From Clostridiales bacterium (GTDB taxonomy: Bacteria > Bacillota_A > Clostridia > Oscillospirales > Oscillospiraceae): 19,442 bases of DNA. The stretch spans positions 1-19,442 of the forward strand of contig JALFGI010000251.1 of NCBI GenBank assembly GCA_022777455.1. The letters run 5' to 3'. This document shows, in pieces, positions 1-7,591 of this stretch; positions within the stretch are counted from its first letter, which is position 1, and the number at the start of each line of letters is the position of its first letter. Under the pieces are notes generated by a model. That model worked only from the letters and a program-made list of their open reading frames with translations. It was not told the DNA's origin and did not search any database. The position numbers were made by a program, and so were the translations under genes.

Positions 1-1493
1 TTGGTGGTGTCCACCTGAATGTGGCCGTGTTCCAGTACATAGTCCATGATCAGCTCCGCGATCTCCGTGGACTGCTCCTTCACCCTGGGACAGGTGAGGT
101 AGCACCCGTAGCCTCCGGTGCCGGAGGCGCGGTAGTTGTTCATGCAAAGCTTCAGCTTTTGCTCTTCGGGCAGTTCCCTGCCCTGATAGCGGATGGAGGT
201 CACCCGGGCGCCCAGGGGCTTGCGGATGTCCATGGTCACTTCAATGCCGGAGAAAAAGTCGTAGTTGTAGTGCTCCACCTTGGGCTTCAGGAATTCCTGG
301 CTGACCTCTATCGTTCCATCCTCCCGGAGGGCAAAGTAAGAGGCGCAGCGCTCCAGCGCTTTCTTCAGCACCCCCCGGTTCACCTGCAGGGTCTGCAGGG
401 TGTTGGGGTAGATGTAGGTGGCCACCACATCTCTTACGGTTACGTCCTGCCGGAAGCCCTTGACTTCGTTTCCCAAGCTGGTGCAGGAGATGTCCGCCCC
501 GGAGGCGGCAAGCTGCACCTGGTTGAAGAAATTGGCAATTCCGGAGCCGTTCAATGCCATCCGGATGGGGACCTCGGGGAGCAGCGGCCGGTCCAGATGC
601 CCCACGGGGGTATCCAGCCATTTCCCCGCCGCTTCATCCAGGGGGGCCAGGATGGCGGCGGCTTCCGGGTCGGTGCGGTCGCCGGGAGACTCCAATGTGC
701 CTTTTGCGGTGACAGTACCGCCCTTGTAACACAGGTGCATCACGGCAAATTGCCTGCCCTTGTCCGGCGTCTGGCAGACAAAGGAATGGTGAAGCTTCCG
801 GGGGGCGATGGGCAGGTGCTGGTGGCCGGTGAGCAGGACGTCGAAGTCCAGTTCCCGGCAGATGCGGTAGCCCTGGTTCTCGTCGGTGTCCGACAGGAGC
901 AGCCCGGTGTCCAGGTCACTTTCAAAGCCGCCGTGGTAGATGCACACAGTCACGTCCGCCCCCTGCTCCAGCAGCTGCGCCAGGGCCTTCCGGGCGGCGG
1001 GCAGAGGGTCGGAGACGGTGATGCCTTTTAAGTTTTCCGGCTTCTCCCAGATGTTGATGTGGTGGGTGACAATGCCGGTGAGGCCCACCCGCAGGCCGTT
1101 TTTCATGGTGACCACGGCGGTGTCCCGAACGCCCTTCAGCCCGGACACATTGGCGCAGAGGCAGTAGGCATCCATGGCATCGATGTAGCGCTGGAGCTGG
1201 GCGGGACCGTAGTTGAAGTCATGGTTGCCCAGGGTGAAGAAATCGTAGCCGGCGCAGTTCATCACCCGGGCGGAAACCCCGGCCCCGTCCAGGCCCGTTT
1301 TGTGGAGGTAATAGGTCAGAGGGCTGCCCTGGAGGGTGTCGCCCCCGTCAATGATCAGCGTGTTCCCGTCATTTTGGAACTTGGCCATGCAGTTGGCTGC
1401 CCCGGTATGGGCATGGGCCCCCGTGGCATAGTTCAGGGGAGAAAAGAAGCCATGCAGGTCGCTGGTGAAGTAAATGGTCAGATTCTGTTCCAT
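1..1493 (-). CDS. Cytoplasmic 5'-nucleotidase / 2',3'-cyclic phosphodiesterase family metallophosphatase (3' end cut by window edge)
   Basis: The reading frame is open from an ATG at 1493 to the left edge (497 codons), so only the last few residues are missing. The N-terminal calcineurin-like domain has the two-metal site motifs in order: SDLHG (residues 11-15), DGGDTLQGSP (49-58), GNHDF (89-93), YHGG (186-189) and GHQH (223-226). The C-terminal 5'-nucleotidase domain ends with the nucleotide-stacking motif YRASGTGGY (454-462). The family hydrolyses nucleoside monophosphates, cyclic nucleotides or nucleotide sugars. Most relatives are secreted, but here the metallophosphatase domain starts at residue 6 and there is no signal peptide, so the enzyme should act in the cytoplasm. 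It begins 4 bases after the phnE stop and is the fourth gene of the phn transport operon, which suggests that it processes the imported phosphorylated compound. Family assignment is firm; the substrate is inferred. Confidence 0.88.
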   Translation of the reverse strand, partial: MEQNLTIYFTSDLHGFFSPLNYATGAHAHTGAANCMAKFQNDGNTLIIDGGDTLQGSPLTYYLHKTGLDGAGVSARVMNCAGYDFFTLGNHDFNYGPAQLQRYIDAMDAYCLCANVSGLKGVRDTAVVTMKNGLRVGLTGIVTHHINIWEKPENLKGITVSDPLPAARKALAQLLEQGADVTVCIYHGGFESDLDTGLLLSDTDENQGYRICRELDFDVLLTGHQHLPIAPRKLHHSFVCQTPDKGRQFAVMHLCYKGGTVTAKGTLESPGDRTDPEAAAILAPLDEAAGKWLDTPVGHLDRPLLPEVPIRMALNGSGIANFFNQVQLAASGADISCTSLGNEVKGFRQDVTVRDVVATYIYPNTLQTLQVNRGVLKKALERCASYFALREDGTIEVSQEFLKPKVEHYNYDFFSGIEVTMDIRKPLGARVTSIRYQGRELPEEQKLKLCMNNYRASGTGGYGCYLTCPRVKEQSTEIAELIMDYVLEHGHIQVDTT

Positions 1494-1497
1494 GGAC

Positions 1498-2355
1498 TCA
1501 CTTTCCCTGGGCCAGCTTGGTGCGGATCTTGGTGGAGAAGAACTCGATCACCACCACCAGCAGCATCAGGCCCCACACGAAGGAGCCCACCATGGCCCAG
1601 CGCCGGCTGTTCAGGCACTGCACCAGGGAGGCACCGATGCCGCCGGCGCCCACGATGCCCAGGGTGGTGGCATCCTTCAGGTTGATGTCGAAGCGGTAGA
1701 TGGTGGTGGAAATGAAGCTGGCGGTGAGCTGGGGAATCACACCGTAGCGGATTTTCTGGAAGGGAGTGCAGCCCATGGCATCCAGGCTTTCCAGAATCTT
1801 GGTATCCAGATCCTCAATGGCGGTGATGTACATTTTGGAGATCATGCCGATGGAGCACACGCTCTGGGTGATGACACCGCAGGCTGCGCCGGGACCGGTG
1901 ACCCGAATCCACATCAGGGCCCACACCAAGCTGGGGATGGTGCGGATCATGAGAATCAGCACCCGTGCCAGGTAGGCAATGGGCTTGGGCATGATGTTGG
2001 TGGAGGCGAGGAAGGCAAAGGGAATGGCCAGAATGGCACCGAACAGGGTGCCCAGCACCGCAATGGCGATGGTCTGCATCAGAAGATAGGGCACATCCGT
2101 TTCCCCGGTGCCGAACAGCAGTTTGGTATCCGGGTGAAACACGCCGTGGACCACTCCCTTGGCCACCTCGGAGCCGGTTTTGGTCAGGCCGGTGAAGCGA
2201 ATGTCGGAAGAGGACCAGCTGACCAGCAGCACGATGATCAGCACGATCAGGGTGTACAGCACCCATTTCCGGGGACGGGCGGCGTAGGCCTCCGCAGCGG
2301 TGAGCTTGCGGTCAAAGACCTGCTCGAAATTTTCCAGCTTGATTTTTTTAGACAT
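1498..2355 (-). CDS. phnE: PhnE-type ABC transporter permease (second copy)
   Basis: This 285-residue membrane protein has a short cytoplasmic N-terminus, a first membrane helix at about residues 31-48, then a BPD_transp_1 core from about 85 to the end. It has the PhnE signature RTIPSLVWAL (138-147) and an EAA-type coupling loop (ESLDAMGC at 189-196, continuing to the IPQL at 207-210). A glycine-rich GIVGAGGIG segment (233-241) is typical of phosphonate/phosphite permeases. The gene starts 13 bases after the first phnE, behind a GGAGGG ribosome site. Paired PhnE permeases usually form a heterodimer with one PhnC ATPase homodimer. The substrate (phosphonate, phosphite or phosphate ester) cannot be read from the sequence. 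Confidence 0.9.
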   Translation of the reverse strand: MSKKIKLENFEQVFDRKLTAAEAYAARPRKWVLYTLIVLIIVLLVSWSSSDIRFTGLTKTGSEVAKGVVHGVFHPDTKLLFGTGETDVPYLLMQTIAIAVLGTLFGAILAIPFAFLASTNIMPKPIAYLARVLILMIRTIPSLVWALMWIRVTGPGAACGVITQSVCSIGMISKMYITAIEDLDTKILESLDAMGCTPFQKIRYGVIPQLTASFISTTIYRFDINLKDATTLGIVGAGGIGASLVQCLNSRRWAMVGSFVWGLMLLVVVIEFFSTKIRTKLAQGK

Positions 2356-2368
2356 CGTCCATCCCTCC

Positions 2369-3223
2369 TCAGCTCAGCTTTTTGCGCAGGTAGGCGCTGA
2401 AGAATTCAATGAAGGTTACCACCACAAACAGGGACAGCAGCACCATGCCCAAACCGTTGTAGTCCCGCCAGCCGATGCGTTCGTTGATGGTGATGCCCAG
2501 ACCGCCGGCGCCCACGTAGCCCAGAATGGCGGAGGCGCGGACGTTCATTTCAAAGCAGTACAGGCAGTGGCTCAGGTACACCGGCAGGATCTGGGGCACG
2601 CAGGCGGACCAGAAGGCCTGGAACTTGTCGGCGCCCAGGGCTTCCATGGCCTCGAAGGGTCCCATGTCGATGGTCTCGATGCTCTCGTAGAGCATTTTGG
2701 ACACCACGCCAAAGGTAAAAATGGCAATGGCCACGGTGCCGGAGAAGGTGCCCAGGGAGAAGATCAGGGCGCACACCAGGGCAATGACCAGGGTGGGCAG
2801 GGTGCGGATCAGGCCCAGCACCACCCGAAGCAGGCTGACCACGATCTTGTTGTGGTCAATGTTGCTGGAGGCCAGCACCGCCACGGGCAGAGCGCAGGCG
2901 CAGCCGATGACCGTGCCCAAAATGGACATTTTAATGGTGTCCACCAGGGGACCGATGACCTTGGGGAAAAAGCTCCAGTCCGGCTGGAACAGCTTCTTCA
3001 TCAAATCCATCAGCTTAGGGAAGCGGTTCACAATGGTGGCGAGGCTGAAGCCCGTCATGTGCAGCGCCCAGGCAATGGCCAGCGCCAGACCCAGGAGGAT
3101 CACCGGGGTGCGGCTGCGGCGGCGGCGAACGGTGTGGCCGTTATCCAGGGTGATCACCTGGGGCTTGAAGATCTTGTCATAGAACGTCTCTTTGTAGAGA
3201 ACGACATCCTTTTCGTTGTCCAT
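2369..3223 (-). CDS. phnE: PhnE-type ABC transporter permease (first copy)
   Basis: The product is 284 residues long if started at the ATG at 3223. I chose this start because it follows the phnC stop by one base and has a GGAGGCGGAGAA ribosome site inside the end of phnC; the open frame extends further upstream only into phnC. A basic cluster (RRRRSR, residues 33-38) precedes the first membrane helix (about 41-57). The BPD_transp_1 core has the PhnE motif RTLPTLV (140-146), the EAA coupling loop EAMEALGADKFQ (191-202) and a GYVGAGGLG segment near the C-terminus. It is only distantly similar to the second copy, so the pair are old paralogues and not a recent duplication. It probably forms a heterodimeric channel with the gene at 1498-2355. 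Confidence 0.9.
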   Translation of the reverse strand: MDNEKDVVLYKETFYDKIFKPQVITLDNGHTVRRRRSRTPVILLGLALAIAWALHMTGFSLATIVNRFPKLMDLMKKLFQPDWSFFPKVIGPLVDTIKMSILGTVIGCACALPVAVLASSNIDHNKIVVSLLRVVLGLIRTLPTLVIALVCALIFSLGTFSGTVAIAIFTFGVVSKMLYESIETIDMGPFEAMEALGADKFQAFWSACVPQILPVYLSHCLYCFEMNVRASAILGYVGAGGLGITINERIGWRDYNGLGMVLLSLFVVVTFIEFFSAYLRKKLS

Positions 3224-3224
3224 A

Positions 3225-3989
3225 TCATTCTCCGCCTCCCATGGTGGGGACCTTGGTGCCGTTGTACACGGAATCGATCTGCTCCTGGGTGATGGTGCTG
3301 GCAGGGCCGTCGAACACGATCTCACCGGCCCGGATGCCGATGACCCGGTCGCAGTACTTCAGCGCCAGGTCCACATGGTGGATGTTCAGCAGAATGGAGA
3401 TCTTGTAGTCCTTGTTGATGCGCACAAAGTCCTCCATCACCTGCTTGGCGGTGATGGGGTCCAGAGACGCAACGGGCTCGTCCGCCAGGATGATGCCAGG
3501 GTTCTGGTTCAGGGTCCGGGCCAGGGCCACACGCTGCTGCTGGCCGCCGGAGAGCTGGTCACAGCGGGTGTAGGCCTTGTCCAGAATGCCCACTTTGTCC
3601 AGGCTTTCCAGGGCCCGCATCTTCTGGTCCTTGGTGAAGATGCCGAAGAGCACCCGGAAGAAATTCATGTCGGGCACATCCGCGGTGAGCACGTTTTTGA
3701 TGGCGGTGCTCCGGGAGACCAGGTTGAAGCTCTGGAAAATCATGCCCACCTTCCGGCGGAATTTCCGCAGGGCCGCGCCCTTCAGGGTGGAGACATCCAC
3801 ATCGTCCACCAGTACCTGGCCTTCGGTGGCATCGTGCATCCGGTTGATGCAGCGCAGGATGGTGGATTTGCCGGCGCCGGACAGGCCGATGATGGCCACG
3901 AATTCCCCCTGCTCAATTTGAAGGTTCACATTTTTCAGTGCGGTGAAGCCGTTGGGATAGGTCTTGTAAACGTTTTTGAATTCAATCAT
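3225..3989 (-). CDS. phnC: PhnC-type phosphonate ABC transporter ATP-binding protein
   Basis: This is a 254-residue ABC ATPase. Walker A is GLSGAGKS (35-42), the Q-loop glutamine is Q86 (MIFQSFNLV), the signature is LSGGQQQR (146-153) and Walker B is IILADEP (166-172). The switch histidine lies in NIHHVDLAL (202-210). The RSTAIKNVL segment (93-101), the HHVDLALKYCDRVIGIR-type region and the short length are characteristic of PhnC. The start at 3989 gives the usual MIEFKNVYK opening. An upstream in-frame ATG at 4064 is rejected because it lies upstream of the predicted transcription start. AAAGGA lies 12 bases before the chosen ATG. The gene heads an operon with two phnE genes and a nucleotidase and has its own promoter (4050-4078). 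PhnD, normally the first gene, is absent. Confidence 0.92.
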   Translation of the reverse strand: MIEFKNVYKTYPNGFTALKNVNLQIEQGEFVAIIGLSGAGKSTILRCINRMHDATEGQVLVDDVDVSTLKGAALRKFRRKVGMIFQSFNLVSRSTAIKNVLTADVPDMNFFRVLFGIFTKDQKMRALESLDKVGILDKAYTRCDQLSGGQQQRVALARTLNQNPGIILADEPVASLDPITAKQVMEDFVRINKDYKISILLNIHHVDLALKYCDRVIGIRAGEIVFDGPASTITQEQIDSVYNGTKVPTMGGGE

Positions 3990-4049
3990 ATCCTGACTCG
4001 ATCCTTTCTGATGCTGACATTTTGGGTGGAAAACAAACAGGTTTCCTAC

Positions 4050-4078
4050 ATTATACAATAGCATTCGCCGTGTTGCAA
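4050..4078 (-). promoter_or_regulatory. Sigma-A-type promoter of the phnC operon, with an overlapping inverted repeat
   Basis: Read on the minus strand, TTGCAA (4078-4073) and a perfect TATAAT (4055-4050) are separated by 17 bases. The predicted transcript starts near 4042, leaving a leader of about 50 bases before phnC. An 8-bp inverted repeat, CATTCGCC (4062-4069) and GGCGAATG (4090-4097), has one arm in the spacer and the other just upstream of the -35 box, a position suited to an operator. The promoter is supported by consensus match; the operator is a guess. Confidence 0.75.
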
Positions 4079-4101
4079 TCTTTTTCGCAGGCGAATGGCC
4101 G

Positions 4102-4138
4102 AAAAAAGCCCCCGTTTTCCGGTGGAAAACAGGGTGCT
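4102..4138 (-). terminator. Rho-independent terminator after the Gfo/Idh/MocA oxidoreductase
   Basis: On the minus strand an interrupted stem of about 14 bp (arms 4124-4138 and 4107-4120, including GTTTTCC/GGAAAAC) closes a three-base loop and is followed by a run of T (positions 4107-4102). It lies 23 bases after the oxidoreductase stop codon and just upstream of the phnC promoter, so it separates the two transcription units. Confidence 0.8.
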
Positions 4139-4160
4139 TTCCGTATATGGCTGCTCTGTG

Positions 4161-5135
4161 TCAGCACAGTTCCTGAGGATAGACGACGCCCCACTGCCTG
4201 CGCAGAGCGTCCATCAGCTCCATCACTTCCAGCGTATCCCCATGGGGCATGGAATCCGGCTCGGTCTTCCCTTCCCCAATGCAGCGCACCGCTTCCCGGA
4301 ATTCATACTCATAGCCGTTGATCTGCTCCGGCACGTCATAACGGGCCAGCAGACAGTCGGCGCAATCGTACACGCTGATGGACTGGGGATTGTTGATGTT
4401 TTCAACCACCACATAACCCTTGTCTCCATGGATGATTCCCATACGGTCGGACCGGCAGTACACGCTGTGGGTCAGCACAGCCATGCGCCCGTCCCGGTAG
4501 AACAGGGTGATGGTTTCCATGCCGTCCACACCGGTTTCCATTTTGGAAACGCTGGATTCCATCCGGACAATGTCGCTGCCAAAGTGCATCAGTGCAAAGT
4601 TCAGCCCGTAGACGCCGATGTCCAGCAGCGCGCCCCCGGCCAGGGCCGGATCGAAAATCCGGGGTACGCCGGAAATGGGATAGGACAAATTGGCGGTGAG
4701 GGTATTGGGGGTGCCGATGATGCCGCTGCATAGAATCTCATTGAGCATCTTCCGGGAGGGCATATACCGGGTCCAGATGGCCTCCGCCACATATAGCCCC
4801 TTCTGCTTTGCGGCGGCAAAGACGGTTTCCGCCTGCCGGGCGTTGAGGGTGAAGGACTTTTCGCAGATCACGTGCTTTCCGTTTTCCAGGCAGAGCATCA
4901 TGTGTTCAAAGTGATGGGAGTGGGGGGTGGCCACGTACACCAGCTCCACCTCCGGGTCGGAAAGCATTTCTTCATAGCTGGTGTAGGCCTTCTCAAAGCC
5001 GTGCTCCCTGGCAAAAGCCTCCGCCTTTCCCGGGGTACGGGAGGCGGCTGCGCAACAGGTGATTTCCGGCAGGGCGGCCAAGGCGGGCGCAACCGTTTCC
5101 GCAATATAGCCGGTACCGAGAATTCCGATTTTCAT
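4161..5135 (-). CDS. Gfo/Idh/MocA family NAD(P)-dependent oxidoreductase
   Basis: The product has 324 residues. The N-terminal Rossmann fold opens with GILGTGYIA (4-12), the NAD(P)-binding GxGxxA-type loop. YVATPHSHH (67-75) follows, then CEKSFTLN (91-98), which corresponds to the family's EKP motif with Ser replacing Pro; the catalytic-site lysine is K93. The C-terminal alpha/beta domain contains GGALLDIGVY (167-176), whose D172 is a conserved active-site residue. The pattern is closest to the dihydrodiol-dehydrogenase-like branch, whose members oxidise or reduce cyclic or sugar alcohols and aldoses. A ribosome site AGGAGG lies 8 bases before the ATG. It appears to be transcribed alone: a terminator follows it and a repeat island precedes it. 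I saw no convincing promoter in the 5136-5200 stretch. Family is certain; substrate is unknown. Confidence 0.9.
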   Translation of the reverse strand: MKIGILGTGYIAETVAPALAALPEITCCAAASRTPGKAEAFAREHGFEKAYTSYEEMLSDPEVELVYVATPHSHHFEHMMLCLENGKHVICEKSFTLNARQAETVFAAAKQKGLYVAEAIWTRYMPSRKMLNEILCSGIIGTPNTLTANLSYPISGVPRIFDPALAGGALLDIGVYGLNFALMHFGSDIVRMESSVSKMETGVDGMETITLFYRDGRMAVLTHSVYCRSDRMGIIHGDKGYVVVENINNPQSISVYDCADCLLARYDVPEQINGYEYEFREAVRCIGEGKTEPDSMPHGDTLEVMELMDALRRQWGVVYPQELC

Positions 5136-5177
5136 GGTGATTCCTCCTTGTGGTTATCGATTGTTAAGCTGAACGAT

Positions 5178-5401
5178 AAATTGTAATTTGGCGGTGGGTC
5201 GAATGGAACCATGTTCCGTCCTAACTGTAGGGGAGGCTCGTAGCCTCCCGCCAGGTTGGATACCTGAGTGTTCGGTTGAATGGTATTATTTTCGACGTGG
5301 TACGAATTCGCCCGACCTGGTTCATGTTCGTGGGTTTGTGCTGCGCGGGAGGCTACGAGCCTCCCCTACAGTGTAGTCGGGGGTGTGGGAATTCGCCCAA
5401 C
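5178..5401. repeat. Intergenic repeat island A: edge motif plus long nested inverted repeat
   Basis: This non-coding island lies between the oxidoreductase start and the glucanase stop. TTGTAATTTGGC lies at its left edge (5181-5192). A perfect 28-bp inverted repeat has arms 5224-5251 and 5345-5372, separated by 93 bases. Each arm is itself a hairpin (GGGAGGCT, three-base loop, AGCCTCCC). A 13-base direct repeat starting GAATTCGCCC occurs at 5304 and 5389 with one mismatch. Copies of a GAATGG-n-A-type segment at 5201 and 5278 resemble segments in the island at 15498-15757. No right-hand copy of the edge motif is visible. I see no gene here. The paired arms could fold in the glucanase transcript and act as its 3' end, but there is no T-run. 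Confidence 0.8.
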
Positions 5402-5406
5402 GTGAT

Positions 5407-7314
5407 TCAGCATTCCAGCAGGTAGGAATGCCCGGCTTTTACGGTCAGCTCGATGCTTCCGTCCTCCATCCGGCAGCATTCCAGGGGTGTGCCGAAGATG
5501 TCTGTGCCGGTTTTCGGCCCGTCGGCACCCAGGGCGCCCAGGGGCAGGCGGATGTTCACATCCCGGTCTTCCGTGGAGATCACCCCCACGAACACCTCAT
5601 CCTCCCAGAACCGGGCCAGAGCGACCACACGGCCTTCGGTGTACAAAAACTTCATACCGCCCCGGCGCAGGGCTTCGTGCTCCCCTTTCAGGTGGGCCAT
5701 GGTGTGAATCAGACGGTAGGCATCACAGCTCGGAATATCCCGGCTCCAGGGCATGGGATAGCGGCAGCCCTCGGTGGAATCCGTGGTGCCGCCGATTTCC
5801 GCTTCGTCCCCGTAGTAGACGGAGGCCGCGCCGGTGAGCAGGAACTGGAAAATCACCGCACCCTTGTAGCCCTCCCTGGAGATATTCGGGTTGTTGTGCA
5901 GGCGGCTGGCATCGTGGCTGTCGAAAAGGTTGAACTGGTTCTCCCACATGACGTAGGGGAGCTTGGCCAGATGCTCCAGAACACGGTTTTTCACATCCTG
6001 CGCCGTCATCCGGTAGGGCACCTGGCGCAGGATGGGCTCTCGGGCCATGAACAGATCCGGCTCTCCCAGGAACTGACGAATGACCCGGCCGCAGCCATAG
6101 TAATTCATGGGGGAATCCCATTCATTTCCCTGGAGGTACTGGGCACAGTCCCCCCAATCCTCCGCCAGAATGTAGGCCTGGGGGTTGACATCGCGGATGC
6201 TCTTGCGAATCTCCGGCCAGAGGGTGTGGGCCAGCTGGAGCTCGTCCTTCCTGGCAAAGGTATCCGCCACGTCGAAGCGCCAGCCGTCGATGCTGTAGGG
6301 GGGCTTCAGCCACTTTTTCAGCACGGAGTCCTCCCTGCGGTAGACAATATCCCGCAGGGCATCGGAGGTATAGTTCAGGGTGGGCAGGGTGTCCACCCCC
6401 AGCCACTTGTGGTAGGTATTGTCCGGGCCGAAGAAATAGTAGTCCCGCTCCTGGCAGTCCGGGTTATTGTAGGCGCCCACGGACTTATCAAAAAAGGCCC
6501 CATCCCGGTTGAACCACTTGTGGGCGATGCCGGTGTGGTTGATGGAGATGTCCAGAATCAGCTTTATGCCGTTTTCATGGAGGGCCTGGCTCAGCTCCGC
6601 CAGGGCCTGGTCCCCGCCGAAGTGGGGATCCACATGAAAATAGTCCAGGCAGTCGTACTTGTGGACGGAGGGGGCGATGAAAATGGGGTTCAGGTAAACC
6701 GCCGTGATTCCCAGCTCCTTCAAATAGGGAATCTTCTGACGGATGCCCTGCAGGTCCCCGCCGAAAAAGTCCATGCAGTAGCCCTGGTGATAGGGCAGGG
6801 GAGTATCCTCCCAGTGCTCCATGGCAATGGTGGGATGGCCGTCCTGGGCGTATTCCCCGGTGCGCACATCGTTGGCGGGGTCGCCGTTGCAGAACCGCTC
6901 CGGGAAAATCTGATAGAAAACCGCATCCTTCACCCATTCCGGCTGGACGTAGTCGGCAAGCAGCACGAAGTCATAGGTGTGATCCGGCAGGTAGGTGGTA
7001 ATCTCCTTCTGGGTGCAGAAATACACCACATCCTCGCATACCAGATAAAACTGGTACTGCATCCGGTTTTCCGTCATCTCCAGGGGGGCTTCGTAGTACA
7101 CAAGGCCCTTCTCTTCCTTCCCCCGGGTCATGGGGATCAGCCGCTCCACGCCGTTGGGGATGGTGCGCAGAAAAACATGCTTCACCGGCGCATCCCGGTA
7201 GAAGCGCAGCTTGACGGTGACGGTTTCAAAGAGCTTCGGGCTGGGATTGCTGACAAAGGCAGCGGTGCCGTCACTGTGGACGCTTTCCAGCCAAAGCGGG
7301 GTGTGTTCTCCCAT
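5407..7314 (-). CDS. Cytoplasmic GH13 alpha-glucanase (neopullulanase / cyclomaltodextrinase-like)
   Basis: The product has 635 residues. I chose the ATG at 7314 because AAGGAAGGA lies about 7 bases upstream and a candidate promoter lies just before it; the open frame upstream gives no credible protein. The N-terminal 120 or so residues form a beta-rich CBM34-like domain, followed by the (beta/alpha)8 barrel. GH13 regions are visible: LDISINH (region I, D255), GWRFDVAD (region II, nucleophile D348), AEDW (region III, acid/base E385) and FDSHD (region IV, transition-state D468). A short beta C-domain ends the protein. The CBM34-like domain and the MDFFGGDLQGI segment point to the neopullulanase/maltogenic amylase group (GH13_20-like), which hydrolyses cyclodextrins, pullulan or maltodextrins. 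There is no signal peptide, so it should act on imported oligosaccharides. Exact specificity is inferred. Confidence 0.92.
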   Translation of the reverse strand: MGEHTPLWLESVHSDGTAAFVSNPSPKLFETVTVKLRFYRDAPVKHVFLRTIPNGVERLIPMTRGKEEKGLVYYEAPLEMTENRMQYQFYLVCEDVVYFCTQKEITTYLPDHTYDFVLLADYVQPEWVKDAVFYQIFPERFCNGDPANDVRTGEYAQDGHPTIAMEHWEDTPLPYHQGYCMDFFGGDLQGIRQKIPYLKELGITAVYLNPIFIAPSVHKYDCLDYFHVDPHFGGDQALAELSQALHENGIKLILDISINHTGIAHKWFNRDGAFFDKSVGAYNNPDCQERDYYFFGPDNTYHKWLGVDTLPTLNYTSDALRDIVYRREDSVLKKWLKPPYSIDGWRFDVADTFARKDELQLAHTLWPEIRKSIRDVNPQAYILAEDWGDCAQYLQGNEWDSPMNYYGCGRVIRQFLGEPDLFMAREPILRQVPYRMTAQDVKNRVLEHLAKLPYVMWENQFNLFDSHDASRLHNNPNISREGYKGAVIFQFLLTGAASVYYGDEAEIGGTTDSTEGCRYPMPWSRDIPSCDAYRLIHTMAHLKGEHEALRRGGMKFLYTEGRVVALARFWEDEVFVGVISTEDRDVNIRLPLGALGADGPKTGTDIFGTPLECCRMEDGSIELTVKAGHSYLLEC

Positions 7315-7349
7315 GTTTGGATCCTTCCTTCTTCCCAATATATAGTGCC

Positions 7350-7377
7350 ATTGTAGCAAAAAGGTGAAAAAAGTAAA
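7350..7377 (-). promoter_or_regulatory. Candidate sigma-A promoter of the GH13 glucanase
   Basis: On the minus strand TTTACT (7377-7372) and TACAAT (7355-7350) are separated by 16 bases. The start point would fall near 7343, about 30 bases before the chosen ATG. The boxes match the consensus only in part, so this is a moderate call; its position supports the shorter gene start. Confidence 0.45.
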
Positions 7378-7444
7378 GAGGCAAGTGCCCATGGAAAACC
7401 GCCGGCCTGCCAGCGAAAATGCAGGCCCGCGATCATAGACCAAG

Positions 7445-7576
7445 TTCGGTGAATCCGCACAGCACCCCTACGGGAGCTGCGCAGGAACGTTACCGGGCGC
7501 TACCCAGGAGCCCCGGATGACACACCAGCCCGGTGCGCATTGGGGTGAAGCGCCCTGCGCTTCAAATTACAATTTC
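7445..7576. repeat. Intergenic repeat island B: clustered palindromes with the shared edge motif
   Basis: This non-coding stretch separates the glucanase gene from the dehydratase stop. It holds a perfect hairpin GAAGCGC-CCT-GCGCTTC (7547-7563), directly followed by AAATTACAATTT (7564-7575), the edge motif shared with the other islands. An imperfect hairpin with a CTAC loop lies near 7461-7487, and GGGCGCT (7496-7502) can pair with AGCGCCC (7549-7555). The left end is not defined. It begins 16 bases past the dehydratase stop and may serve as its transcript end, though no T-run is present. Confidence 0.6.
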
Positions 7577-7591
7577 ACGATCTGTATGTGA

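Noticed and set aside
3990..4064. A longer PhnC start at 4064 adding 25 residues
   Set aside because: That ATG lies upstream of the predicted transcription start, its added residues resemble no PhnC N-terminus, and the start at 3989 gives the standard opening.
5178..5401. CRISPR array or insertion sequence
   Set aside because: There are only two inverted arms, no regularly spaced direct repeats, and no transposase or cas gene in the window.
7315..7443. An N-terminal extension of the glucanase that looks like a hydrophobic signal
   Set aside because: It would cover the candidate promoter and ribosome site, and the stretch reads as translated T-rich intergenic DNA; the start at 7314 begins the CBM34-like domain directly.
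7445..7576. A tRNA gene, suggested by GTTCGGTGAATCC
   Set aside because: The segment does not extend into a cloverleaf; acceptor and anticodon stems cannot be drawn.
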